Assembly: GCA_028873525.1 (NCBI GenBank)
Contig: JAGWIM010000005.1
Coordinates: 1 to 47,948, forward strand
Length of the DNA: 47,948 nucleotides
Direction: 5' to 3'
Origin: Pseudomonadota bacterium
GTDB lineage: Bacteria > Pseudomonadota > Alphaproteobacteria > Rickettsiales > SXRF01
Under the pieces are notes generated by a model, which was not told the DNA's origin, did no database searches, and was given only the letters and a program-made list of their open reading frames with translations. Each line of letters opens with the position of its first letter. Position 1 is the stretch's first letter. The position numbers and the translations under genes are program-made. This document shows positions 29,603 through 39,076 of this stretch, one piece after another.

Positions 29603-31002
29603 GAGCGCCGCCAACCAGAACCTGGCGCAAGAGGATTGCCTCTACCTTGTATCTGTTCGGCAAGCGTATGCGATCGTGACCTTTGTAAATGCGGTTGCGT
29701 CGCGGCAGATTGCCCCTTTTGTTCCGGTGGTTTTTTTTCTCCGCCTGGCGGGGTTGACGCCCCCTTCGGGGTCTGCGTTGGTGGCCAAAAAGGCGTGAGC
29801 ATGAGTCCCCGATCCACAATCTGGCAATGGGGGGACTGCGCGTGGTTTCCCAAGTTTGGATCTTCCCAATCCTTGGTTCCAAACGCATGTTTTTCCGCTG
29901 TCTGAATCATCATGCGATCCGATAATCTCTGCACGGCGGTTTTTACAACCGCCCTCGCTTCCTTTATTGCCGATGCGACCGGTTTGCCATTCTCAATATC
30001 CGTCAGCGCCTGGGCGATTTCTTCTCCACTCAGCTTTGCCAGGCTATAGGGATTTTCCACAAATATCTCATCGTGGCGCGGGGCGTCGCTCGGCATATCC
30101 GGATCAAGCAGGTAGGCTTTTACCCGTGCCGCCAGCAACCGGCTGATGATTTTCCCCTCCGCCATATCCTTATCTTGACCGTATCTAGAGGCGTCGAGTT
30201 TACGCACCGCCAGCAAATGCAATATGCCGGCCTCGGCTAATTCCACACGAGCATTCTCCTGCTCTCCCGCGTCGCGGAGACGCTGACCATCCGGTCGCTC
30301 ATGTAGTTTCTGTAAAATACTGTTTTTTAATTCTATTATGCGTTTTACCGCCGGCCCGTCATTAGGCAGAATTGTTTTTGACACAATGGTGAATTGATGT
30401 TCCTTGGCCGACTGATATTTCTGTGTTCCTGCATCGGTCAACCGATAAACCACCTTCCCGGGTTCAGCTTCACACCGCACTAATGGCGTATCGTTATGTC
30501 CTTCTTCCAACATGTCCAGATAACTATATATTTTTTGCATATTTAGCTGGACTGTTTTTTCATGCAGTATGCTTCCTTTATCCAGGAAGCTTATCGTCAC
30601 GCCCTTTTGCAACAGGGTCAATATCTCATGGCGCGATATGCCTTGCTCGCCTGCCCCGGCGATCAGGTGCAGGATCGCCATTTTGGGCCCCCCAAGAGTA
30701 TCGCGGTAATTATCAACCCAACTGGCAGGCTTATCATCAGCCGGCTTCTGCTCATCCAGACTTATTGCAGACCTGTCGATAGGTTTATCTTCAGGAGGGG
30801 ATATACGTATACCCTGCTTATCCAGCACTATCAATTTCGCCTCTATAAGGTCATTCAGCGCAGCCTTAAAGGTAGGTTGTGCATAGTCTTCCCTATGCTC
30901 TCCTTTATACCTATTACGAAGATCGTTAACCGACATCGCACGTTCGTTTGATGACTCCAGTATTTGCAGTATGATCTCCATCCGCTGTTGTATTGCGCTC
31001 AT
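29599..31002 (-). CDS. Unknown 467-residue protein embedded between ilvB and ilvH
   Basis: No family recognised. Residues 1-70 look like a winged helix (RMEIILQILESSNERAMSVN, then TFKAALNDLIEAKLIVLDKQ). Residues about 105-200 look like a second one, with GPKMAILHLIAGAGEQGISR, HEILTLLQ, IYSYLDMLEEG and VVYRLTDAGTQKY, the last a common end of MarR/PadR-like wings. The middle is helical and charged; the last 75 residues are Pro/Gly/Gln/Ser-rich and probably disordered. Both ends overlap their neighbours by ATGA (31000-31002 with ilvB; 29599-29602 with ilvH). No membrane segment. A DNA-binding or regulatory role is suggested only by the winged-helix resemblance. Confidence 0.75.
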   Translation of the reverse strand: MSAIQQRMEIILQILESSNERAMSVNDLRNRYKGEHREDYAQPTFKAALNDLIEAKLIVLDKQGIRISPPEDKPIDRSAISLDEQKPADDKPASWVDNYRDTLGGPKMAILHLIAGAGEQGISRHEILTLLQKGVTISFLDKGSILHEKTVQLNMQKIYSYLDMLEEGHNDTPLVRCEAEPGKVVYRLTDAGTQKYQSAKEHQFTIVSKTILPNDGPAVKRIIELKNSILQKLHERPDGQRLRDAGEQENARVELAEAGILHLLAVRKLDASRYGQDKDMAEGKIISRLLAARVKAYLLDPDMPSDAPRHDEIFVENPYSLAKLSGEEIAQALTDIENGKPVASAIKEARAVVKTAVQRLSDRMMIQTAEKHAFGTKDWEDPNLGNHAQSPHCQIVDRGLMLTPFWPPTQTPKGASTPPGGEKKPPEQKGQSAATQPHLQRSRSHTLAEQIQGRGNPLAPGSGWRRS

Positions 31003-32813
31003 ACCAAATCCTTATTCTTGCCCGCGCCCGTTTTTTCCTCCGGCCCGAGGACGAGTTCATAATGCGCCGCGCCGGCGGGAATCATCGGGTACACATTTTC
31101 ATTCTGGTCGACCATCATGTCGACGAGCACCGGGCCTTTGTGGGCGAGCATTTCCTTGATCGTCTTGTCGACCTCCTCAACCTTCTCGCAGCGCATCCCC
31201 CTGAGGCCGTAGGCTTCGGCGAGCTTGACGAAATCGGGCAGCGAATCCATGTAACTCTCGCTATAGCGCGAGCCGTGGAACATCTCCTGCCACTGGCGCA
31301 CCATGCCCATGTAGCGGTTGTTCAAAATAAAAACCTTCAGCGGCAGCCGGTATTGCGCGATGGTCGAAAGCTCCTGGATGTTCATCATCAGGCTGGCCTC
31401 GCCGGTGACGCAGACGACAAGGTCACCCGGATGCGCGATCTGCGCGCCCATGGCCGACGGCATCCCGTAGCCCATCGTTCCCAGGCCGCCGGAGGTCATC
31501 CAGTGCCGGGGCTTGTCGAATTTCAGGAACTGCGCCGCCCACATCTGGTGCTGGCCGACATCGGTGGTGACGTAGGCCGACTGGTTTTTGGTCAGCTCAT
31601 ACAGCCGGTCGAGCGCGTATTGCGGCTTGATGATTTTCTCGCCCTGCGTATAGGAAAAACTTCTGCGCGCCCGCCAGGCTTCGATTTTCTGCCACCATGA
31701 TTTCAGCGCCTCGCGATCGGGCGCGAGCGTTTCGGCCTTCCAGGCGTCGATCATCTGGTGAATCACGACGCCGGCATCGCCGACGATGGGGATGTGCGCG
31801 TGGACGTTCTTGTTGATGGAAGAAGGATCCACATCCACGTGGATTTTTTTTGACCGGGATGAGAAGGCGTCGAGCCGCCCGGTGACGCGGTCGTCAAAAC
31901 GTGCGCCGATTGCGATCATCACGTCGCACTCGGCCATGCACATGTTGGCTTCCAGGCTGCCGTGCATCCCCAGCATCCCGACGAACTGCCTGTCGGTGCC
32001 GGGGAACGCGCCCAGCCCCATCAGCGTATTGGTAATGGGGAAGCCGGTCATATGCACCAGCTCGGCAAGCAACTGGCAGGCTTCGTTGCCGGCATTGATG
32101 ACGCCGCCGCCGGTATAGAATATCGGGCGCCTGGCGCCCGCCATCAGCCTCACCGCTTTTTCCACCTGCTTCGCGTCGCCCTCAACCGCCGGATGATAGG
32201 ATGGCCGCAGCACCGGCTGTCTCCCGGCATAGCCGCCCTTCTGGTTCATGATGTTCTTGGGGAGATCGATGACGACTGGCCCCGGCCGGCCGGTGCGCGC
32301 GATATGAAATGCCTCGTGCATGATATGCCCCAGATCGTCGATGTGCTTCACCAGGTAATTATACTTGGTGCAGGAGCGCGTGATGCCGGTGGTGTCGGCT
32401 TCCTGGAAGGCGTCGCTGCCGATTAAATGCGTCGGCACCTGGCCGGTGATGCAGACCAGCGGAATCGAATCGAGCATGGCGTCGGTGAGGCCGGTGACGG
32501 CGTTGGTTGCCCCCGGGCCGGAGGTTACCAGCACGACGCCGACCTTGCCGGTCGAGCGCGCATAGCCCTCCGCCGCGTGCGTCGCTGCCTGTTCATGGCG
32601 CACAAGAATGTGGCGAAGCTGGTTCTGCTTGAACAGCGCGTCATAGACCGGCAGCACGGCGCCGCCCGGATAGCCGAACACGACATCGACGTCCTCGGCG
32701 ATCAGCGCTCTGACAACCATGTCGGCGCCGGTCATGTCCTCAACGTGGTTTTTTTTCATGCCGATGGAACTGACGGTTTTGAAGCGATGGGCGGGAGTGC
32801 GGCGCAGCAGCAT
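30999..32813 (-). CDS. ilvB: Acetolactate synthase large (catalytic) subunit
   Basis: 604 residues from ATG 32813, which has TAAGG about 6 nt upstream; ATG 32759 is an alternative. It condenses pyruvate with pyruvate or 2-oxobutyrate using thiamine diphosphate (TPP), FAD and Mg2+. The catalytic Glu is in RHEQAATHAAEGYAR, FAD segments and GARFDDRVTGRLD are present, and the TPP/Mg motif reads VTGEASLMMNIQELST followed by ILNNRYMGMVRQWQ. The usual GD start of that motif is GE here, so the metal-ligating Asp is replaced by Glu. It heads a coupled operon ilvB-unknown gene-ilvH. Confidence 0.96.
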   Translation of the reverse strand: MLLRRTPAHRFKTVSSIGMKKNHVEDMTGADMVVRALIAEDVDVVFGYPGGAVLPVYDALFKQNQLRHILVRHEQAATHAAEGYARSTGKVGVVLVTSGPGATNAVTGLTDAMLDSIPLVCITGQVPTHLIGSDAFQEADTTGITRSCTKYNYLVKHIDDLGHIMHEAFHIARTGRPGPVVIDLPKNIMNQKGGYAGRQPVLRPSYHPAVEGDAKQVEKAVRLMAGARRPIFYTGGGVINAGNEACQLLAELVHMTGFPITNTLMGLGAFPGTDRQFVGMLGMHGSLEANMCMAECDVMIAIGARFDDRVTGRLDAFSSRSKKIHVDVDPSSINKNVHAHIPIVGDAGVVIHQMIDAWKAETLAPDREALKSWWQKIEAWRARRSFSYTQGEKIIKPQYALDRLYELTKNQSAYVTTDVGQHQMWAAQFLKFDKPRHWMTSGGLGTMGYGMPSAMGAQIAHPGDLVVCVTGEASLMMNIQELSTIAQYRLPLKVFILNNRYMGMVRQWQEMFHGSRYSESYMDSLPDFVKLAEAYGLRGMRCEKVEEVDKTIKEMLAHKGPVLVDMMVDQNENVYPMIPAGAAHYELVLGPEEKTGAGKNKDLV

Positions 32814-32951
32814 ACAAACCTTATAAGAAAAGAGAGTAAATATAATGCTTTGGCCGGTTGCGGTCAATTGTTAAGTACAGGAAAGCAATCAAATGTCACA
32901 AATCTGTCATTTGACATGGGAAGCAGGAAGCGGCGATAATGCTACGATAGC

Positions 32952-33500
32952 TTGGTTTTGGTTACAAATTCAAACGGAAAGCTATGCCGGACATCAACGC
33001 CGCCGTCACGCGGAGAAAACATTGACGTACGTTCCTGGATCGATTCGCCGGCGGCCAGGCTGGTCGGCGTTGGCGTCACCATGGCGGCTACCCTGGTCGC
33101 CTTCCGCGACGCCGTCAGCCGCGCTTTCTTCAAGAGCATGAACAAGGGCGAACACGGCGCTTTCGCCGATCTGCAACACACGCGCGATGCGGCCATCAAC
33201 GCCATCACGAAACCCGTCTGCAGCGGCAATCCCGTCCCCGACGCCATGGATAAGGTGCATGCGGTAGTCAAGCGCTACGACCAGGCATATCTTCAGCGCC
33301 GGAAATTGCTCGGAATACACGGTGTCTTCGATGAAATGAAAGCATTAAAAAGGCACCAATGGATGGAAGTATTATTCACCGCCGGCGCCGTGGCGTCGGT
33401 GGCTGTCGGAGCCATCATCGCCATTGCCAGCGGCCGCGATGTCGTACGCAAGCAGGACCGGCTCGAGTACGAAAACGGAAAGAACGGTCCGGAACATTAA
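32952..33500 (+). CDS. Small membrane protein of unknown function
   Basis: Up to 182 residues; the 3' half is convincing but the start is uncertain (TTG at 32952, no ribosome-binding site). Two hydrophobic segments are visible: ARLVGVGVTMAATLVAF and WMEVLFTAGAVASVAVGAII, separated by a charged helical region (VHAVVKRYDQAYLQRRKLLG). The tail is polar. It lies between divergent ilvB and rpoD and has no recognisable partner. No family recognised. A separate in-frame ATG at 32983 opens a 13-codon frame only. Confidence 0.55.
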   Translation: MVLVTNSNGKLCRTSTPPSRGENIDVRSWIDSPAARLVGVGVTMAATLVAFRDAVSRAFFKSMNKGEHGAFADLQHTRDAAINAITKPVCSGNPVPDAMDKVHAVVKRYDQAYLQRRKLLGIHGVFDEMKALKRHQWMEVLFTAGAVASVAVGAIIAIASGRDVVRKQDRLEYENGKNGPEH

Positions 33501-33633
33501 ATAAACCCTTGAAAAAATAAAAAAAACCCTTATTTCTAGCATGGTTTATCATCCCGCCCGCAGGCGCGTGGCAGGGAATATTTTTTTTTGCCAATAAGTT
33601 ATTGGCTTTTAAGGCCAGGAAAGGTGCCGCCCG

Positions 33634-35694
33634 ATGGCTCAGAAACACAGCGCAAAGAAATCAAAGCCGAAACAATCCTCACCGGATAAAAACAACCATC
33701 AAGCGAAAACGCCATCCAGGCACGAGGCCAAACCGGCTGAAAAAAAGCCGGACGGCAAACGGCAGGCCAAGAAAGAAGGCGGCAAGGAAGACATGCAGTT
33801 GGCGATTGTCCGCAAGCTGATGGCGCTGGGCAAGGGACGCGGCTACATCACCTATGACGAACTCAACGCCGTGCTTCCGGCCGAGGAATTCTCGCCGGAA
33901 GTCATCGATGCCGCCATCAGCGCGCTCTCACAGGTGGACATCAACGTCGTCGAGGAAGGCACGCCGCTTGATCCGGCGGAAAGCCCGCAGGAATTCGACG
34001 CCGCCGAGGAACCGGAAAATGCCGGACGCTCCGACGACCCGGTGCGCATGTACCTGCGTGAGATGGGCAATGTCGAATTGCTGTCGCGCGAGGGCGAGAT
34101 TGAGATCGCCAAGCGTATCGAGCAGGGGCGAGAAACCGTCATCAGCGCGCTGTGCGAATGTCCGCTGGTAATGAAGGAAATTCTCTCCTGGCGCGACGAA
34201 CTGGACGCCGGCGTGCTGCTGCTGCGCGACATCATCGACCTCGACGCCACCTATGGCGCCGGCAGTGAGCCTGCCCTGCCGCCGGCAGAAACCGCTGCCG
34301 TTGCTGTGCCCGTTGCGGACGCGGAAGCAGAAGACAAGGGCAAAGAAGACGAAGGCAAAGAAGATGAGGGCGGCAAGGAGGGTGAAGGCGAATTCGGGCC
34401 GGAAGAAGATGAAGAGGATGATGGCGCGGTATCGCTGCTGGCGATGGAAACGGCGCTGAAGCCGCAACTGCTGGAAACGCTCGAGCAATTCGCCAAGGTC
34501 AGCAAGAAAATGCGTTCGCTGCAGGAAAAGCACCTGCACCAGTCATCCGGCATGGGACGCTTCAGCCCGCTGGATGAGCGCAATTACCAGAAGTTGCACC
34601 GCGAGTTGGTCGAGCTGATGATGGGCGTGCGCTTCACCATTTATCGCGTCGAAAGCCTGATTCTTAAATTGTATGACATGAACAAGCGGTTGATGACGCT
34701 CGAAGGGAAATTATTGCGCCTCGCCGAGCACCGCAAAGTGCCGCGCAAGGCCTTCATCGAGGCCTATATCGGCAGCGAGCTTGACCCGCACTGGTTGAAA
34801 AAAGCCGCCGGGCGCGGTGAAAAAGGCTGGAAGGATTTCGTCGTCAAGGACAAAAAGGAAATAGAAGATCTCCGTGCCGACATCGCGGCGCTGGCCGAAG
34901 CCGTGGGTCTCGATATCGGCGAGTTCAAACGCATGATTCTCGCCGTGCAAAAGGGTGAGCGCGAAACCAACACCGCCAAGCGCGAAATGATCGAGGCCAA
35001 CCTGCGCCTGGTGATTTCGATTGCGAAAAAATACACCAACCGCGGCCTGCAATTCCTTGATTTGATTCAGGAAGGCAATATCGGCCTGATGAAAGCGGTC
35101 GATAAATTCGAATACCGCCGCGGCTATAAGTTCTCCACCTACGCCACCTGGTGGATCCGCCAGGCGATTACGCGCTCGATCGCCGACCAGGCGCGCACCA
35201 TCCGCATCCCGGTGCATATGATCGAAACCATCAACAAAATCGTGCGCACATCGCGCCAGATGCTGCACGAGATTGGCCGCGAGCCGACGCCGGAAGAACT
35301 GGCCGAACGCCTGGTGATGCCACTCGACAAGGTTCGCAAGGTGATGAAAATAGCCAAGGAACCGGTGTCGCTCGAAACCCCCATCGGCGACGAGGAAGAT
35401 TCGCATCTCGGCGATTTCATCGAAGATAAAAACGCCATCCTGCCGCTCGATGCCGCGATTCAAAGCAATCTGCGCGAAACGACGACGCGGATTTTAGCCA
35501 GCCTCACTCCGCGTGAGGAGCGTGTGCTGCGCATGCGATTCGGCATCGGCATGAATACCGACCATACGCTCGAGGAAGTTGGCCAGCAGTTCTCGGTCAC
35601 GCGCGAGCGTATCCGCCAGATCGAGGCCAAGGCGCTGCGGAAGCTGAAGCATCCCTCGCGGTCGAGGAAGCTCAGGAGTTTTCTGGATTATTGA
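33634..35694 (+). CDS. rpoD: RNA polymerase primary sigma factor (sigma-70)
   Basis: 686 residues. The start at 33634 has AGGAAAGG upstream. A Lys-rich leader (about 50 residues) precedes region 1.1 ([21 protein letters not shown]). Region 1.2 is [20 protein letters not shown]; the non-conserved region includes a run of Asp/Glu/Gly repeats (around residues 225-255). Regions 2.1-2.4 contain [20 protein letters not shown] and the promoter -10 reading helix [19 protein letters not shown]; region 3 and region 4 ([40 protein letters not shown]) are complete, ending RSFLDY. Essential housekeeping sigma factor. Converges with ppk. Confidence 0.98.
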   Translation: MAQKHSAKKSKPKQSSPDKNNHQAKTPSRHEAKPAEKKPDGKRQAKKEGGKEDMQLAIVRKLMALGKGRGYITYDELNAVLPAEEFSPEVIDAAISALSQVDINVVEEGTPLDPAESPQEFDAAEEPENAGRSDDPVRMYLREMGNVELLSREGEIEIAKRIEQGRETVISALCECPLVMKEILSWRDELDAGVLLLRDIIDLDATYGAGSEPALPPAETAAVAVPVADAEAEDKGKEDEGKEDEGGKEGEGEFGPEEDEEDDGAVSLLAMETALKPQLLETLEQFAKVSKKMRSLQEKHLHQSSGMGRFSPLDERNYQKLHRELVELMMGVRFTIYRVESLILKLYDMNKRLMTLEGKLLRLAEHRKVPRKAFIEAYIGSELDPHWLKKAAGRGEKGWKDFVVKDKKEIEDLRADIAALAEAVGLDIGEFKRMILAVQKGERETNTAKREMIEANLRLVISIAKKYTNRGLQFLDLIQEGNIGLMKAVDKFEYRRGYKFSTYATWWIRQAITRSIADQARTIRIPVHMIETINKIVRTSRQMLHEIGREPTPEELAERLVMPLDKVRKVMKIAKEPVSLETPIGDEEDSHLGDFIEDKNAILPLDAAIQSNLRETTTRILASLTPREERVLRMRFGIGMNTDHTLEEVGQQFSVTRERIRQIEAKALRKLKHPSRSRKLRSFLDY

Positions 35695-35821
35695 CGGTAA
35701 ACATGGATTTTGATATCCGCCACCAGCGGTTGAGATACGGTGTGAGACCTTGAAATAGAGCGTTTTCAAAAATGCCCTGGCTCTCGACTGTGGATATTTG
35801 TGACGGGTAATGAAAGAAAAC

Positions 35822-35858
35822 ACGGCGGACGCGCTCTTGGAAAGGAGAAGCGCGTCCG
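35822..35858 (-). terminator. Probable terminator of ppk
   Basis: CGGACGCGCT (35826-35835) pairs with AGCGCGTCCG (35849-35858). Read on the minus strand the stem is followed by a T-rich CCGTGTTTTCTTT. It lies 66 nt beyond the ppk stop and between the convergent rpoD and ppk genes. Confidence 0.55.
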
Positions 35859-35923
35859 TGAGCGAAGGTTCGAGACAAGGCCATTTCCGGGCAATGTGGC
35901 CGGATTTCGTCATGCGACGGGAA

Positions 35924-38074
35924 TTATTTTTTCTCCGCCCCCGCCTTCGCCACTTTAAGCATCTGCGTGTCTTTGGCTTTTTTGAGGCCTTTGCCGCGGC
36001 CCGACAGGCTGGGGTTGTTGATGAAATATTCATGCGCGGAAAGCGAATGCTCGGTATGCGGCAGGCGCTTGTAGCCGCCGTCGGGCTGCAACACCCAGCT
36101 TTGCCGCTCGTCTTTCAGATTGGCGACCATGATTTGCCCCATCACCTGCTCATGCACGGTCGGGTTTTCGATTGGCACGATGACTTCGACGCGCCAATCG
36201 AAATTGCGCGGCATCCAGTCAGCCGAGCCGATAAACACTTTAGTTTCCGGCGACGGCAGACCATAGCCTGCGCCGAAGCAATAAATCCGCGCATGTTCCA
36301 GAAATCTGCCGATAATGGACTTGACGCGGATATTGTCCGAAAGTCCCGGTACGCCGGGTCGCAGGCAGCAGATGCCGCGCACCACCAGCTCGACGATGAC
36401 GCCGTGCTGCGAGGCGTTATACAGCGCGTCGATAATCTGCTCGTCCACCAGCGAATTCATCTTGGCCCAGATGGCGCCCGGCCTGCCGGCGTTCACATGC
36501 TGGATTTCGGCCTCGATTAAAGAGACCAGGCGCTTGCGCATGTCACGCGGCGCGATGATGAGTTTCTTGAAAGCGCGCGGCGGCGCGTAGCCGGTAACGA
36601 AATTGAAGAGGTAGGCGGCGTCGCGGCATAAATCATGGTCGCAGGTGAAAAACGACAAATCGGTATAGATTTTCGCGGTGGTCGGGTGGTAGTTGCCGGT
36701 GCCGAAATGCACGTAGGACTTCAGTTGCCCGGCCTCGCGCCGCGTCACCAGTGTCACCTTGGCGTGGGTTTTCAGCGCGACGAACCCATACACCACCTGC
36801 ACGCCCGCCGCCTCGAGGTCGCGCGCCCAGCGCAGGTTGGCCTCCTCGTCGAACCGCGCTTTCAGTTCCACCAGCGCGGTGACCGATTTTCCTGCTTCGG
36901 CGGCGGCGATGAGCATCCGCGGAATCGGCGAGTCCTTGCTGGTGCGGTAGAGCGTCTGCTTGATCGACACCACGTCCGGGTCTTCCGCCGCCTGCTTGAG
37001 GAATTGAATCACCACGTCGAACGTCTCAAACGGATGGTGGATGACGATGTCCTTGGCGGCAATCGCCGCGAAGCAATCACCGCCGAAATCGTTGATGCGT
37101 TCGGGAAAGCGCACCTGAAACGGCGGATATTTAAGCTGCCCCGGCGCATGTTCATAGAGTTCCTTCAGGTTGGCGAGTCCCAGCATCCCGCTGACTTCCA
37201 CCACGTCGGCCATATCCACATGCATCTGCTCGGACACGAATTGCGACAACCGCTTGCTGACCGGCATCTCGAATTTGACCTGAATGACGCGGCCGCGCCG
37301 CCGCTGCTTCACCGCGCGCTCGAAATTACGCACGAAATCCTCGCCTTCTTCTTCCACGTCCAGCTCGCTGTCGCGGATGATGCGAAACAGCGCCGAATCG
37401 GTTTTTGTAAAGCCCGGCATCAGCATTGAAAGGAACATGCCGATGGCCTCTTCCAGCATGACATAGCGCAGCCCCTCGCCGGGCAGCAGGATGAAGCGTG
37501 AAAGCCGCGCCGGCAGCGGCACGATGGCGATTTCCTCTTTGGCGGGCGCATTGGCGGCAAGCTGGAAAATCAGCGCCAGCCCCAGGTTCGGCAGGAACGG
37601 AAACGGGTGCGCCGGGTCGATGGCAATCGGCGTCAGCACCGGAAAAATATTCTCGAGGAAATATTCCTCCAGCCAGGTTTTTTCTTTCGGCGTCATTTCG
37701 TCCTGCTTGACGATGACGATGCCCTCGTCCTTCAGCTTGCCGCGCAGTTCGATCCACGCCTCGTGCTGGCGATCGACCATGGCCGATACGCTTTTGTGGA
37801 TGGTGTCGAGTTCCTGCGCGGGCGTCAGGCCGTCGGCGCTTGGCTTGGTGATGCCCTGCTGCACATAGTCTTTTAAGCCGGCGACGCGGATCATGTAGAA
37901 CTCATCGAGATTCGATGACGAAATAGCGAGGAAATTGAGCCGCTCGATCAGCGGCGTGTGCGGGTTGCAGGCCTCGTCGAGCACGCGGCTGTTGAACGCC
38001 AGCCACGACGTCTCGCGGTTGATGAAGCGCTCCCTCGATTGGGCGAGGACGGACTCGGTTTTCTTTTCGGGCAT
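35924..38074 (-). CDS. ppk: Polyphosphate kinase 1
   Basis: 716 residues from ATG 38074, family length. It polymerises the terminal phosphate of ATP into polyphosphate at the inner membrane. The N-terminal domain begins RFINRETSWLAFNSRVLDEA; the catalytic core has KARFDEEANLRWARDLEAAG, HAKVTLVTRRE and HFGTGNYHPTTAKIYTDLS (with the phosphorylated His region), and the second His region lies around RNFDWRVEVIVPIENP. An upstream extension of the frame is coded by an octamer repeat hairpin and is not native. The sixA-like gene is divergently placed just beyond that hairpin; ppk and sixA neighbours are frequent in alphaproteobacteria. Confidence 0.97.
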   Translation of the reverse strand: MPEKKTESVLAQSRERFINRETSWLAFNSRVLDEACNPHTPLIERLNFLAISSSNLDEFYMIRVAGLKDYVQQGITKPSADGLTPAQELDTIHKSVSAMVDRQHEAWIELRGKLKDEGIVIVKQDEMTPKEKTWLEEYFLENIFPVLTPIAIDPAHPFPFLPNLGLALIFQLAANAPAKEEIAIVPLPARLSRFILLPGEGLRYVMLEEAIGMFLSMLMPGFTKTDSALFRIIRDSELDVEEEGEDFVRNFERAVKQRRRGRVIQVKFEMPVSKRLSQFVSEQMHVDMADVVEVSGMLGLANLKELYEHAPGQLKYPPFQVRFPERINDFGGDCFAAIAAKDIVIHHPFETFDVVIQFLKQAAEDPDVVSIKQTLYRTSKDSPIPRMLIAAAEAGKSVTALVELKARFDEEANLRWARDLEAAGVQVVYGFVALKTHAKVTLVTRREAGQLKSYVHFGTGNYHPTTAKIYTDLSFFTCDHDLCRDAAYLFNFVTGYAPPRAFKKLIIAPRDMRKRLVSLIEAEIQHVNAGRPGAIWAKMNSLVDEQIIDALYNASQHGVIVELVVRGICCLRPGVPGLSDNIRVKSIIGRFLEHARIYCFGAGYGLPSPETKVFIGSADWMPRNFDWRVEVIVPIENPTVHEQVMGQIMVANLKDERQSWVLQPDGGYKRLPHTEHSLSAHEYFINNPSLSGRGKGLKKAKDTQMLKVAKAGAEKK

Positions 38075-38080
38075 GACTAA

Positions 38081-38178
38081 GGACGACCAGATTACCAGAT
38101 GACTAGATGACCGGAAAAATGATAACATTTCGTTATCCAGTAATCCAGTCATCCGATCATCTGGTCATCCGGTCATCG
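38081..38178. repeat. Hairpin with degenerate octamer arms between ppk and sixA
   Basis: The right arm, read on the minus strand, is GATGACCG, GATGACCA, GATGATCG, GATGACTG, GATTACTG, GATAACGA (38178 down to about 38131). The left arm (38083-38114) is an inverted, shorter version with CCAGATTACCAGATGAC. The spacer is AT-rich (AAAAATGATAACATTT). It fills the whole divergent intergenic region. Confidence 0.8.
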
Positions 38179-38181
38179 CAT

Positions 38182-38721
38182 ATGCAAAAAATTCTTTATA
38201 TTCTTAGACATGCCAAGGCGGAGCCGGGGTTGGCGGCGCAGGATGATCATGCGCGGGCGCTGATTGGGCGCGGGATGGAAGCGGCGGAGGCCATGGGGAA
38301 ATATATGGCGCAGCGGGACATCCGCCCCGATAAAATCCTCTGCTCGACGGCGGTGCGGGCGCGGGAAACGCTGAAAATATCCCTCTCCCTCCGGGAGCCG
38401 GTGGACGCGTCGCGCCACCGGCTTCCGAAGGGAGAGGAAATAATCGAATATACCTCCAGACTCTACCTCGCCCCGGCCAGTGAAACGCTCTCTTTCATCG
38501 CTCAAACGCCGGAGTCCGTGCATTCGCTGCTCATCGTCGGCCACAATCCGGGTTTTCATCAGCTTGCGCTGGCGCTGGCAAAGACGGGCGACGCGGCGCT
38601 CCTTGACCGACTCCATCTCAAATTTCCCACCTGCGCATTGGCGGCGGTGACTTTCGACGGCGCATGGCACGGCATTGCGAAGGCGAGGGGGGAGCTTGCC
38701 GCGTTCATAACGCCGGACTGA
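38182..38721 (+). CDS. sixA: SixA-type histidine phosphatase with an internal insertion
   Basis: 179 residues from ATG 38182 (MQKILYILRHAKAEP). The phosphatase signature RHAKA carries the catalytic His9; further conserved parts are the Arg in STAVRARETL, the Glu/Tyr region SRLYLAPASETL and the second His in IVGHNPGFHQLA. SixA proteins dephosphorylate phosphohistidine on phosphotransfer domains. Residues about 68-86 (LSLREPVDASRHRLPKGEE) separate ARETLKIS from the next conserved segment, and are coded by a palindrome at 38382-38437; the family has no such stretch. Divergent from ppk, and its stop codon is next to the 3' end of the RNase P RNA gene. Confidence 0.88.
   Translation: MQKILYILRHAKAEPGLAAQDDHARALIGRGMEAAEAMGKYMAQRDIRPDKILCSTAVRARETLKISLSLREPVDASRHRLPKGEEIIEYTSRLYLAPASETLSFIAQTPESVHSLLIVGHNPGFHQLALALAKTGDAALLDRLHLKFPTCALAAVTFDGAWHGIAKARGELAAFITPD
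38382..38437. repeat. Palindromic insertion inside sixA
   Basis: Outer arms CCTCTCCCT (38382-38390) and AGGGAGAGG (38429-38437); inner arms GGAGCCGGTGG and CCACCGGCTTCC around ACGCGTCGCG. The total of 56 bp sits in frame within the gene. Confidence 0.8.
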
Positions 38722-38722
38722 A

Positions 38723-39069
38723 ATGCCAGACAGCCTGTAAGCCGGGTTTTGTCCTCCTTGCGGAGTGATGACCATTCATCTGGGATATGGATTGCTCCAT
38801 ACCTCGCGCAACCTACCCGGATGGTTAAGCGCGGAACGACGCACCATCCCTATTTGGTCTTGCTCCCGGCGGGGTTTGCCCTGCCGCCCGTGTTGCCACA
38901 GGCGCGGTGCGCTCTTACCGCACCATTTCACCCTTACTCTTGCGAGCGGTATATTTTCTGTGGCACTTTCCCTGGGGTCGCCCCCGGCGGGTGTTACCCG
39001 CCGCCGTGTTCCGTGGAGCCCGGACTTTCCTCGAGGCTTGCACCCCGCGGTCATCCGGCTGTCTGGCTC
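38723..39069 (-). ncRNA. rnpB: RNase P RNA (bacterial type A)
   Basis: The catalytic RNA that matures tRNA 5' ends. On the minus strand the P1 helix is formed by GCCAGACAGCC (39067-39057) and GGCTGTCTGGC (38735-38725), an 11-bp perfect match. Conserved cores appear in order: GAGGAAAGTCCGGGCTCC, CAGGGAAAGTGCCACAGAAA, ATACCGC, GGTAAGAGCGCACCG, AGACCAAATAGG, GGGTAGGTTG and ACAAAACCCGGCTTACAGGC. The 5' end is just past the ampD stop (39077) on the same strand, and the 3' end meets the sixA stop codon on the other strand. End positions are approximate by a few bases. Confidence 0.96.
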
Positions 39070-39076
39070 CGGCCTT

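Noticed and set aside
38075-38152. A 26-residue N-terminal extension of polyphosphate kinase
   Set aside because: It is encoded by the octamer hairpin in the ppk-sixA gap, while the ATG at 38074 gives the family-typical start.
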